This document shows, piece after piece, positions 1-7,143 of a stretch of DNA of 11,519 nt. A program made the translations under genes and the position numbers. This stretch comes from Chitinophaga pinensis (GTDB lineage: Bacteria > Bacteroidota > Bacteroidia > NS11-12g > UBA9320). The stretch is taken from NCBI GenBank assembly GCA_945890595.1, contig CAMDCQ010000066.1, positions 1 to 11,519 on the forward strand. Direction: 5' to 3'. Positions within the stretch are counted from its first letter, which is position 1. Every line of letters starts with the position of its first letter. The notes beneath the pieces were generated by a model. That model ran no database searches. It worked only from the letters and a program-made list of their open reading frames with translations, and was not told the origin of the DNA.

Positions 1-1092
1 TCAAGTAGACATCATCGTAACAAAATCATCAAACAAGTATCTGCTATCGTGCGGTCCAGGACTTGCTTCTGGGTGATATTGCACCGCAAAGGCATTTTTA
101 TCTTTTATACGAATGCCTTCTACTGTGTTATCATTCAAATTAACGTGTGTAATTTCTGCTTTACCTGTGTTACTCTCAGGATCTATAGCAAAACCGTGAT
201 TTTGAGAAGTTATTTCGCTCTTACCGGTAAGTAAATTTTGAACAGGATGATTTTGACCTCTATGACCGCTGTGTAGTTTAAAGGTTTTCATACCTACCGC
301 TTGGGCAAGAAGTTGACTACCCAAACATATACCGAACATTTTTTCATTGGCGTCTAGGATATCTTGTAAGGTTTTAACCGCATATGGCATTGCTGAAGGA
401 TCACCAGGACCATTACTTATCATATATCCATCTGGATTCCATGATTTCATCTCTGAATAACTGGTATCGCCCGGAAATACTTTTACATGACACCCTCTTT
501 CTACTAGGCAGTCAATAATATTTTTCTTAGAACCCAAATCAAGTAAGGCCACTTTTAAAGAACCTTCAGGATTTACTTCATACGTCTCCTTACTCCACAC
601 TTTAGAGCTCAGTTCAAGACCTTCCATACTAGGCACTTCCTTTACCATTTTAGTAAGTACGTCCACATCTAATATCTCTGAACTTATAATAGCATTCATT
701 GCTCCAGCATCTCTTATGTGCTTTACAATCTGACGGGTATCAACATCACTTATACCCGTAAAACCATTCTCAATAAAATAATCATTTAAACTACTATTAG
801 CCATCGTTCTGCTGTGCATTGGAGAATAGTTTTTACACACCAAACCCGCAATCTTTATAGATTCGGATTCTGCGTCTGCATTTCGAGCCCCATAATTACC
901 GATATGATCCATTGTCATGACCAGTATTTGGCCAAAGTATGAAGGATCTGTAAAAACTTCTTGATACCCTGTCATGCCTGTGTTAAAGGCAATTTCACCT
1001 GAGGTCGTTCCTATTTTTCCTATGGCTTTACCTTCAAAAAAAGTGCCGTCTTCTAGCACTAAATAAGCTTTTTGTAGATTGATTACTGACAC
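1..1092 (-). CDS. carA: Carbamoyl-phosphate synthase small (glutaminase) subunit
   Basis: This 363-residue protein releases ammonia from glutamine and passes it to the large subunit CarB, making carbamoyl phosphate for pyrimidines and arginine in the cytoplasm. The N-terminal CarA domain (about 8-140) has the family motifs GEIAFNTGMTGYQE and SRTMAN. The C-terminal class I glutamine amidotransferase domain (about 178-360) has SNGPGDP at 226-232, the nucleophile elbow GICLGSQ with Cys256, and QYHPEASPGPHD with His340 and Glu342, so the catalytic triad is intact. The length is normal for the family. The start is GTG at 1092; no ATG lies nearby in frame, and the reading MSVINLQKAYLVLEDG fits CarA N-termini. 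A TAnnTTTG match lies 16 bases upstream. The stop codon is the first three bases of the window, so its downstream neighbour is unseen. carB is not in the window. Confidence 0.97.
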   Translation of the reverse strand: MSVINLQKAYLVLEDGTFFEGKAIGKIGTTSGEIAFNTGMTGYQEVFTDPSYFGQILVMTMDHIGNYGARNADAESESIKIAGLVCKNYSPMHSRTMANSSLNDYFIENGFTGISDVDTRQIVKHIRDAGAMNAIISSEILDVDVLTKMVKEVPSMEGLELSSKVWSKETYEVNPEGSLKVALLDLGSKKNIIDCLVERGCHVKVFPGDTSYSEMKSWNPDGYMISNGPGDPSAMPYAVKTLQDILDANEKMFGICLGSQLLAQAVGMKTFKLHSGHRGQNHPVQNLLTGKSEITSQNHGFAIDPESNTGKAEITHVNLNDNTVEGIRIKDKNAFAVQYHPEASPGPHDSRYLFDDFVTMMST

Positions 1093-1108
1093 TTTTCTTA
1101 GATTTAGG

Positions 1109-1116
1109 CAAAGGTA
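1109..1116 (-). promoter_or_regulatory. Candidate -7 promoter element for carA
   Basis: On the minus strand this reads TACCTTTG, an exact match to the Bacteroidota -7 consensus TAnnTTTG. It ends 16 bases before the GTG start of carA, so the 5' leader would be only about 10 bases. No TTG (-33 element) is at the usual ~19-base spacing, which lowers confidence. Confidence 0.45.
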
Positions 1117-1271
1117 ACCCAGTTCACAACTAGTTAATGATACTGAATAGATAAGTTATCAAAAGTTAATCAACGTAGACGGGAGTATTCTGAAGCTGTG
1201 TTATGACGGGATTGTTAAAACACCTAAGACCTTTAACTTGGCTTACATAAGTAAATCAACGTAAAATGAAT

Positions 1272-1348
1272 AGGTGGTGCTAGTCGTATTTGGTAAAAAT
1301 AAACCCTGTTTATAAGTAAAAGCTAAAAATCCTTAAAACGCACCACCT
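1272..1348. repeat. 9-base inverted repeat with 59-base loop
   Basis: AGGTGGTGC at 1272-1280 is perfectly complemented by GCACCACCT at 1340-1348. The GC-rich arms stand out in AT-rich surroundings and would form a 9-bp stem closing a 59-base AT-rich loop. No T-run follows either arm, so it is not an intrinsic terminator. It could be part of a structured RNA or a chance repeat. Confidence 0.35.
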
Positions 1349-1648
1349 CTCATACATAAATACTAGGATTGAATAAGACGAGCTTGCAGACTCCTCTTTA
1401 CTTCTATTTTTGTACAATGAAACATCGTTATAAGGAGACCAAACACTTATGAACTGCACTAACGTCTTACACTTGCCATTCCTAATTATTGGCAAAGTAC
1501 TAACACTGGATTTAATAATTTTTATTAATGATTTTAATGAAATACATTAGAATACTTAATGCAACTAATGTTATGTGCAAAACCGGCCTATTACAACTCA
1601 CTTCCGACCGGCCCCAAATCACTCAAAAGTGCTCGAAAACGAAAAACG

Positions 1649-3391
1649 TTAATTTGCGAGCCAAGACGTGTACAAGCTATTCTTATTAACTATATCTAGT
1701 TTCATAGCTACTTTCGGATTCTTAGTGTATTGTACGTTTGCTGTAAATATCTTTCCATCACGAGCATAAAGTACTTCAGCCACATCGCCAACTTTGTGCT
1801 TAGTATCATATGACTCGAGTGTTTCATTCACTCTCCAACCGTTTACACTAATAATTTCATCGTTTACACTCAGACCTGCTTCAACAGCTGGACTACTCGC
1901 ATATAGATTACTGATAGTAGTTTTTCCCCCACTATGTGTGCTTATTACCCCGCTCCAACATTCATTTTTATCTGCATTCTCATCCTTTAGCATTAACCCA
2001 AACGGACTAAACACCGCATTATAATCTATCGCTTTGGTACTAAAAATTACAGTATTAAAGAACGATTGTAAATCTCTTTCAGCAATTTTACTGCATACAC
2101 TAATGAACTCATCATGCGTAAAACCTCTCCCCTTTTTCTTATAAAAGTCATTGTATAACACCTGCATGACATCATCTAAAGAATGCTCAGAGTTCGCTCT
2201 AATTTCTAGATCCAATAAAACGGCTGCAATCATTCCTTTGTTGTAGTAACTCACTGAGGTATTCATACTTTCCTCATTGGGCAGATAGGATTTCACCCAT
2301 GCTAAGGTGCTGCTATGCGCTAAACTCATTACTTCTTTGCCAGGAGTATTTTCGTATCGACTGATTTGGCCCGCAATGATTTTAAGATATTCCTCATCTT
2401 CATACAAACCCATTTTTTGTAATGTTTTGTCATCGTAATAGCTCGTAATACCCTCCGCAATCCAAAGCATATCCGTATATACTTCACGATTATAATCAAA
2501 TGGACCAAGCTGAATAGGTCTTATGCGTTTAACGTTCCATAAGTGAAAATATTCGTGCGCTACCAATCCCAAGAAACCTTTATAAGCTGATGGATTGGAA
2601 TAGCTCCATCTGTTCATCATACTCGTTTGACTGTTTAGATGCTCCAAACCTCCCCCTCCACTAGCAACATTGTAAATAAAGTGAATGTATTGTGGGCTAG
2701 GATGTTCGCCCATCATGCTAACTTGTATATCGCTAATTTTTTTAAAATCTTCTTGAATTTTTAATAAGTCATAATTGCCCTCTCCAATCATTACCACTTT
2801 GTGAGGCACTTTTGAACTCACATAAGAGGTAGTTTCAAAATTACCCAAGGCAATAGGTGAGTCAGCAAGTAAATCGTAGTTTTCTGCGGTAAAAATGTAT
2901 TCTTTTGGCTTGATTTGAGGCAAAGAAACCTCTACATTTCCCCAGCCTTTGTAAGGTTTTATTTCCAATTCTATTGGTTCTTTTTCAAATCCTTCTACAT
3001 ATCCAAATGCGGAGGTGCCGTGCAAAAAAGCATAATTTTCATCCGCATAACTTTGTCGCACACTCACCACGAAACAATATACATCATACGTTATACTTAA
3101 TTTTGATTGACCTTTAGTAGCGATTCTCCATGTATTTTTATCTCTTCTTACAACGGACAAATTTCCCGCCTTTACATTTTCAAATGCGTTACTAAATTCA
3201 CGTACTTTATACGAACCAGGTGTCCATACCGGCACTTTAAAATCAACAAAATCTTTACCTTTAAGCTCTAAATCTAATTGAACCGAGACATAATGCGATT
3301 TTACTTTATCAAAGTTTACTGCGTAATGAATAGCTTGAGATGTGATGGACATAAATAAAATGAAGATGAATAAATTAAGCTTTTTTAGCAT
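1649..3391 (-). CDS. Exported M61-family (glycyl aminopeptidase-like) metallopeptidase with PDZ domain
   Basis: A predicted zinc peptidase of family M61 (gluzincin clan), 580 residues from the chosen ATG. The N-terminus MLKKLNLFIFILFMSITSQA is a typical Sec signal peptide, so the enzyme should act in the periplasm or at the cell surface. An N-terminal beta-rich domain (about 21-190) carries the family's VPVWTPGSY motif. The catalytic domain has HEYFH at 279-283 followed by LWNVKRIRP, and the likely third zinc ligand Glu313 in WIAEGITSYYDD. A PDZ domain follows (about 480-548), with SSPAVEAGLSVNDEIISVNG. The frame extends seven codons further to a TTG, but that would put charged and Cys residues before the signal peptide, so the ATG at 3391 is preferred. 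M61 members prefer N-terminal Gly or Ala in characterised cases; the substrate here is unknown. It shares a ~110-base divergent region with the LOR-like gene. Confidence 0.93.
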   Translation of the reverse strand: MLKKLNLFIFILFMSITSQAIHYAVNFDKVKSHYVSVQLDLELKGKDFVDFKVPVWTPGSYKVREFSNAFENVKAGNLSVVRRDKNTWRIATKGQSKLSITYDVYCFVVSVRQSYADENYAFLHGTSAFGYVEGFEKEPIELEIKPYKGWGNVEVSLPQIKPKEYIFTAENYDLLADSPIALGNFETTSYVSSKVPHKVVMIGEGNYDLLKIQEDFKKISDIQVSMMGEHPSPQYIHFIYNVASGGGGLEHLNSQTSMMNRWSYSNPSAYKGFLGLVAHEYFHLWNVKRIRPIQLGPFDYNREVYTDMLWIAEGITSYYDDKTLQKMGLYEDEEYLKIIAGQISRYENTPGKEVMSLAHSSTLAWVKSYLPNEESMNTSVSYYNKGMIAAVLLDLEIRANSEHSLDDVMQVLYNDFYKKKGRGFTHDEFISVCSKIAERDLQSFFNTVIFSTKAIDYNAVFSPFGLMLKDENADKNECWSGVISTHSGGKTTISNLYASSPAVEAGLSVNDEIISVNGWRVNETLESYDTKHKVGDVAEVLYARDGKIFTANVQYTKNPKVAMKLDIVNKNSLYTSWLAN

Positions 3392-3395
3392 GGGG

Positions 3396-3403
3396 CAAAT
3401 ATG
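3396..3403 (-). promoter_or_regulatory. Weak candidate -7 element for the M61 peptidase
   Basis: On the minus strand this reads CATATTTG, one mismatch from TAnnTTTG, ending 4 bases before the ATG at 3391. If used, the transcript would be nearly leaderless. No -33 TTG at proper spacing was found. Confidence 0.2.
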
Positions 3404-3455
3404 CAAAAACAAATCAACCCATAAAATTCAACTAGAACACATTCGTTGTTTTTCG

Positions 3456-3463
3456 TAAGTTTG
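3456..3463 (+). promoter_or_regulatory. Candidate -7 promoter element for the LOR-VIT pair
   Basis: TAAGTTTG matches the Bacteroidota -7 consensus TAnnTTTG exactly. It lies 39 bases before the ATG at 3503, giving a leader of about 30 bases. No TTG is at the standard spacing upstream. It sits inside the region shared with the divergent peptidase gene. Confidence 0.4.
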
Positions 3464-3502
3464 AAGGTTTTTAAACTACTACAGCACCATACTACACCTT
3501 CG

Positions 3503-4099
3503 ATGAACAATCTTGACTTTCCTATTAAATTAGTTTTCAATATATCGTCATTGCATAATGATTTTAGCGCCCATGACGCCAATGGAAGAAGCGTTGCTTA
3601 TGTAAAGCAAAAATTATTTAAACTAAAAGAAGACATTTCTGTATTTACTGATGAGTCACAGACTACTTTGAGTTATACCATTAAAGCAGATCGATGGATA
3701 GATTTTTCTGCTGCGTACAGTATCAGAAATCATGAAGGAGCAGAAATTGGGAAAGTAGCCCGCAAAGGATGGAGATCTATTTGGAAAGCAGAGTATTTAC
3801 TAATAGACCCAAATGAGCGACCACAACACAAGATACAGGAAGAAAATGGCTGGAGAAAAGTATTAGATGGTTTACTCTCTGAAATTCCTTTTTTAGGATT
3901 ATTGACGGGATACTTTTTCAACCCCAGTTACATCGTAACCAATAATGATTTAAAACCAGTCGCAAGACTTAAAAAAGAAACCTCATTTTGGGGCCATAAG
4001 TTTGAAATAACAAAACTTGTAGAAACGGGTCAGGAGGATGATGAGCGAATGATGCTTGGATTAATGATGATGATTCTTCTAGAAAGACGCAGGGGATAG
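3503..4099 (+). CDS. LURP-one-related / Tubby C-terminal-like (LOR) domain protein
   Basis: A 198-residue protein that I place, from its pattern, in the LOR/Tubby-C/scramblase-like beta-barrel superfamily. Signs are the short strand repeats with DANGRSVAYVKQKLFKLKEDISVF (26-49), the Ile-Gly-Lys-Val strand near 82-85, SIWKAEYLLID (about 92-102), and a C-terminal hydrophobic helix, DERMMLGLMMMILLERRRG, as in bacterial LOR proteins. There is no signal peptide; a short hydrophobic patch (SEIPFLGLLTGYFF, about 126-139) may contact membrane. An upstream TTG would extend the frame by 19 codons, but it lies before the candidate promoter, so the ATG at 3503 is chosen. The stop is 3 bases before the VIT transporter start, implying co-transcription and perhaps joint function at the membrane. 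The function of bacterial LOR proteins is largely unknown. Confidence 0.75.
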   Translation: MNNLDFPIKLVFNISSLHNDFSAHDANGRSVAYVKQKLFKLKEDISVFTDESQTTLSYTIKADRWIDFSAAYSIRNHEGAEIGKVARKGWRSIWKAEYLLIDPNERPQHKIQEENGWRKVLDGLLSEIPFLGLLTGYFFNPSYIVTNNDLKPVARLKKETSFWGHKFEITKLVETGQEDDERMMLGLMMMILLERRRG

Positions 4100-4102
4100 G
4101 AT

Positions 4103-4789
4103 ATGCAATTTGAACAACATTACGTGAATAGAAGCAACTGGCTTCGCGCAGCTATTCTTGGCGCAAATGACGGAATTCTTTCTACTGCCAGTATTATTAT
4201 AGGAGTTGCGGCGGCTAGCACAACGCGAGAGCCAATTATCTTAGCAGGCGTTGCAGGCTTAGCGGCCGGTGCTTTGTCCATGGCAGCAGGAGAATATGTA
4301 TCTGTAAGTTCACAAGCAGATATAGAAAATTCAGATCTTGAACGAGAGCAAAAAGAAATAGATGAAATGCCTGAAGCCGAAATGCTAGAATTAGCTAAAA
4401 TTTATGAAGGCAGAGGTTTAAGCAAAGAGTTGTCTATAGAAGTTGCTAAGCAACTAAGCGATCACGATGCATTAGGGGCGCATGCTAGAGATGAGTTAGG
4501 CATAAATGAGATTACACAGGCTAAGCCATTTCAAGCGGCTTTGGCTTCAGGGGCTGCTTTTATTGTAGGTGGAACGCTACCCGTTGTTGTGGCTATTTTT
4601 GGCAACTTATCCAATATGATATACTTGCAATATGGCTTTGCCATATTATTCCTGGTAACCTTGGGATCTGTAGCGGCAAAAACAGGCGGATCTTCTATAC
4701 TCAAAGCAATACTTCGGGTAACATGGTGGGGTACTATGGCGATGGGAATTACCGCATTAATTGGCCACCTTTTCGGAATTTCAGTATAA
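4103..4789 (+). CDS. VIT1/CCC1-family Fe2+/Mn2+ transporter
   Basis: A 228-residue inner-membrane protein of the VIT/CCC1 family, which moves ferrous iron or manganese out of the cytoplasm. Family marks are GANDGILSTASIIIG (20-34) in the first membrane helix and GALSMAAGEYVSVSSQ (56-71) at the end of the second. About five membrane segments are visible, near 17-38, 45-65, 146-167, 172-192 and 204-224. Between the second and third is the cytoplasmic acidic helical region (about 72-140), rich in Glu/Asp (DLEREQKEIDEMPEAEMLELAKIYE covers 78-102), the metal-binding domain in plant VIT1. There is no fused ferritin-like domain, so it is a stand-alone transporter. The gene starts 3 bases after the LOR-like stop; purine-rich sequence GGGGATAGG precedes the ATG but is inside the upstream gene. 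Whether the metal is iron or manganese cannot be read from sequence. Confidence 0.92.
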   Translation: MQFEQHYVNRSNWLRAAILGANDGILSTASIIIGVAAASTTREPIILAGVAGLAAGALSMAAGEYVSVSSQADIENSDLEREQKEIDEMPEAEMLELAKIYEGRGLSKELSIEVAKQLSDHDALGAHARDELGINEITQAKPFQAALASGAAFIVGGTLPVVVAIFGNLSNMIYLQYGFAILFLVTLGSVAAKTGGSSILKAILRVTWWGTMAMGITALIGHLFGISV

Positions 4790-4797
4790 CCATAAAC

Positions 4798-4816
4798 GGT
4801 TTTTTACCATAAAACC
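4798..4816 (+). terminator. Weak hairpin after the VIT transporter
   Basis: GGTTTT and AAAACC can form a 6-bp stem around a 7-base loop, nine bases after the stop codon. The stem is AT-rich and no T-run follows, so it is at best a weak terminator. Confidence 0.2.
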
Positions 4817-4870
4817 AAACAGTTATTACTAAAATCAAGACTTTGTAATACATCTTTAAAAAATAAATCT

Positions 4871-4878
4871 TAGTTTTG
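4871..4878 (+). promoter_or_regulatory. Candidate -7 promoter element for rpsA
   Basis: TAGTTTTG matches TAnnTTTG exactly. A TTTG at 4842-4845 could act as the -33 element, though the 25-base gap is longer than the usual 17-23. Initiation about 6 bases downstream would give an rpsA leader of roughly 28 bases that contains the Shine-Dalgarno sequence. Confidence 0.5.
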
Positions 4879-4893
4879 CGGTCATTTTTTCGT

Positions 4894-4901
4894 AAAGGAG
4901 G
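4894..4901 (+). promoter_or_regulatory. Strong Shine-Dalgarno sequence of rpsA
   Basis: AAAGGAGG is nearly the full complement of the 16S rRNA 3' end. It lies 10 bases before the TTG start chosen for rpsA (and only 2 bases before an out-of-frame ATG at 4904). It is the only strong SD seen in front of a gene in this window, and such sites are uncommon in this phylum. It decides the start call. Confidence 0.7.
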
Positions 4902-4911
4902 ACATGACACT

Positions 4912-7029
4912 TTGAACAATAACACAGAAGAAACTCAAGATGTAATCTTGAATGAAGCCACTGAGGCCAAGGATGCCACAGTAGAAGCTACAGCAGAAAC
5001 TACAACTGAAACAGTAGTATCAGCAGAATCTAAATCTGCTAATCCATTCCACCAAACATCAGAAACACCTGTTCACGATCCAAACGCATTCGATTGGACC
5101 ATGGATAAAGCAGGTTTTGGTATGTACGATGATTCTCAAAATAATGAGATGAAATCTGTTTACACCAACACGATTAAACAAGTAGATGAAAAAACACTTG
5201 TAACGGGTACCATCGTTGGTATGACTGGGGATGATTTCGTAATCGACATAGGATTTAAATCAGATGGATTAGTTTCTAAAACGGAATTCAGAGACAATCC
5301 AGACGTTACCGTAGGTGACACTGTTGAAGTTTTTGTTGATGAAACGGAAAACGCTTTAGGTCAATTAATTCTTTCTCGTAAAAAAGCAATTGCTGAAGGC
5401 GCTTGGGATAGAATTCAAAAAATTATGGAAAACGGTGAAATCGTTAAAGGTTACATCCAATCTAGAACTAAAGGTGGACTTGTAGTAGACGTTATGGGTA
5501 TGGATGCTTTCCTTCCTGGCTCTCAAATAGACGTTAAACCGGTTAGAGATTACGACCAATACGTAGGTAAAACTATGGAATTCAAGGTTGTGAAAATTAA
5601 CGAGGTGTATAAAAACGTAGTAATTTCTCACAAAGCTCTTATTGAAGATGACATTGAAGCTCAAAAAGTAGAAATGATCTCTAAAATGGAGGTAGGTCAA
5701 ATTTTAGAAGGTACGGTTAAGAATATGACATCATTTGGTGTATTCGTAGATCTTGGTGGTCTTGACGGTCTTCTTCACATCACAGATATTTCTTGGGGTA
5801 GAATTAACCACCCAGAAGATGTTCTTACACTTGACCAAAAAATACAGGTTGCCGTACTTGAGTTTGATAACGACAAAAAACGTATCTCTTTAGGTATGAA
5901 ACAACTTACTGCACATCCATGGGAAAGCATGCAAGGCGATCTAGTGGAAGGTGCTAAGGTAACAGGTAAAGTAGTTACCGTTGCTGACTATGGTGTATTT
6001 GTAGAAATACAACCAGGCATCGAGGGTCTTATTCACGTTTCTGAAATGTCTTGGTCTCAGCACCTACGTAACCCATCTGACTTTGTAAAAGTAGGTGACG
6101 AAGTAGAAGCAATCGTTCTTGACATTGACAAAGACGAGCACAAACTTTCTCTAGGTATGAAGCAATTAGCTGCAGATCCATGGGAAAAAATTGAAGAGAA
6201 ATACCCAATCGACTCTAAGCATTCTGGTATAGTTAGAAACTTAACTAACTACGGTCTTTTTGTAGAATTAGAAGAAGGGGTTGACGGTCTTGTACACGTA
6301 TCTGATTTATCTTGGTCTAAGAAAATAAAACACCCTGCTGAATTCACCAAGAAAGGTGAAGAACTAGAAGTTGTAGTTTTAGAAATAGATAGAGACAACA
6401 GAAGATTAAGTTTAGGACACAAACAAATAGATGAAAATCCATGGGATACATTCTCTGGTATATTCACGCTAGGTTCTGAGCACGAAGGTGTGGTATCTGA
6501 AATTAATGATAGAGGTATTATCTTAACTCTTCCTTACGGTGTAGAAGGATTCGCTCCAAAAAAACACATCAAGAAAGAAGATAAAACTGAGCCATCTATG
6601 GACGATACTCTTGTAGTAAGAGTAATTGAGTTTAATAAAGATGCAAAACGTATCTTGGTATCTCATACAGACATCTGGAAAGAAGCCGAAAGAGCGCAAA
6701 ACTCTGAAGAAGATTCTAACAGAAAGAAACAATCAACTAACACCTCTAAATTTGTTGAAAAAATGAATAAGAGTGCGGAACGTTCTACAATGGGTGAGCT
6801 AGATGTACTAGCAAATCTTAAAGCAAAAATGGAAGCTTCTCCTAAAAAGGAAACAAAAAAAGCAGAACCAAAAGCTGAAAAGGTAGAAGAAACAACTGCA
6901 GATGCTGAAGTTTCTGGCGATTTAAATGCTATGACTGTTGCACAACTAAAAGCACTAGCCAAAGACAAAGGTGTAGAAGGTTACACTACTTTGAAGAAAG
7001 CTGAGCTTATAGAAGCACTGAGCAATTAA
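4912..7029 (+). CDS. rpsA: 30S ribosomal protein S1, with C-terminal Rho_N/SAP-like domain
   Basis: S1 binds mRNA and docks it on the 30S subunit; 705 residues from the chosen start. An acidic, low-complexity N-terminus (1-60) leads into six S1 (OB-fold) domains at roughly 95-156, 175-241, 261-330, 346-417, 433-503 and 519-585. The ribosome-binding pair is first (TKGGLVVDVMGMDAFLPGSQ in domain 2) and the RNA-binding repeats follow (SFGVFVDLGGLDGLLHITD, DYGVFVEIQPGIEGLIHVSE, NYGLFVELEEGVDGLVHVSD). A Lys/Glu-rich linker (about 600-668) connects to a C-terminal segment at 671-704 (MTVAQLKALAKDKGVEGY then LKKAELIEAL) that resembles the Rho_N/SAP fold. The start is TTG at 4912: an upstream TTG at 4876 lies inside the promoter element, and the first in-frame ATG (5101) would remove the FDW segment shared with other Bacteroidota S1 proteins. 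It is probably transcribed alone, from its own promoter to its own terminator. Confidence 0.96.
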   Translation: MNNNTEETQDVILNEATEAKDATVEATAETTTETVVSAESKSANPFHQTSETPVHDPNAFDWTMDKAGFGMYDDSQNNEMKSVYTNTIKQVDEKTLVTGTIVGMTGDDFVIDIGFKSDGLVSKTEFRDNPDVTVGDTVEVFVDETENALGQLILSRKKAIAEGAWDRIQKIMENGEIVKGYIQSRTKGGLVVDVMGMDAFLPGSQIDVKPVRDYDQYVGKTMEFKVVKINEVYKNVVISHKALIEDDIEAQKVEMISKMEVGQILEGTVKNMTSFGVFVDLGGLDGLLHITDISWGRINHPEDVLTLDQKIQVAVLEFDNDKKRISLGMKQLTAHPWESMQGDLVEGAKVTGKVVTVADYGVFVEIQPGIEGLIHVSEMSWSQHLRNPSDFVKVGDEVEAIVLDIDKDEHKLSLGMKQLAADPWEKIEEKYPIDSKHSGIVRNLTNYGLFVELEEGVDGLVHVSDLSWSKKIKHPAEFTKKGEELEVVVLEIDRDNRRLSLGHKQIDENPWDTFSGIFTLGSEHEGVVSEINDRGIILTLPYGVEGFAPKKHIKKEDKTEPSMDDTLVVRVIEFNKDAKRILVSHTDIWKEAERAQNSEEDSNRKKQSTNTSKFVEKMNKSAERSTMGELDVLANLKAKMEASPKKETKKAEPKAEKVEETTADAEVSGDLNAMTVAQLKALAKDKGVEGYTTLKKAELIEALSN

Positions 7030-7046
7030 GTTTTAATAAGTTAACT

Positions 7047-7081
7047 AAAAAATCCTGGCCTTATGGTCGGGATTTTTTTTG
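7047..7081 (+). terminator. Intrinsic terminator of rpsA
   Basis: An ATCCTGGCC arm (7052-7060) pairs with GGTCGGGAT (7065-7073) around a TTAT loop, 9 bp including two G-T wobbles. A-rich sequence precedes it and eight T's follow (7073-7080). It begins about 20 bases after the rpsA stop and separates rpsA from the EVE-pyrR-pyrB-ansA block. Confidence 0.85.
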
Positions 7082-7143
7082 TCCTATTGTTTCTTATCAA
7101 GTATAGCTGCAAAATGAAAAAAAATATGTTGTTTTGAAGCGGA

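Larger units (their letters stand above)
1093..1648. other. Long intergenic region, no convincing gene
   Basis: These 556 bases separate two minus-strand genes. Apart from the carA promoter at one end I see no gene I would defend. A 61-codon frame (1310-1495, minus) has no recognisable motif, no family resemblance and an unremarkable composition. Small repeats are present. AATCAACGTA occurs at 1168-1177 and 1254-1263. AGGTGGTGC (1272-1280) is repeated inverted as GCACCACCT (1340-1348). TTGCCA (1473-1478) pairs with TGGCAA (1490-1495). ACCGGCC occurs directly repeated at 1582-1588 and 1607-1613, in an otherwise AT-rich stretch. The region could hold a small RNA, the 3' UTR of the peptidase gene or decayed sequence; the sequence alone does not decide. 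Confidence 0.5.

Noticed and set aside
1310..1495. 61-codon minus-strand frame in the long intergenic region
   Set aside because: No recognisable motif, no sensible start context and no neighbour logic; such frames arise by chance at this length.
1582..1613. ACCGGCC pair considered as terminator hairpin or attC-like recombination site
   Set aside because: The copies are direct, not inverted, there is no T-run, and the core sequences of an attC site are not convincingly present; no integrase is in view.
3392..3412. TTG start that would lengthen the M61 peptidase by seven residues
   Set aside because: The ATG at 3391 begins directly with a good signal peptide; the extension would add MFLHICP before it and rests on a TTG codon.
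3385..3582. 65-codon minus-strand frame overlapping the peptidase start and the LOR-like gene
   Set aside because: It overlaps two well-supported genes and the divergent promoter region and encodes a Cys/Leu-rich sequence without a family pattern.
4876..4911. Upstream TTG start for rpsA
   Set aside because: It lies within the candidate -7 element and would translate through the Shine-Dalgarno sequence; the added residues do not fit the S1 N-terminus.
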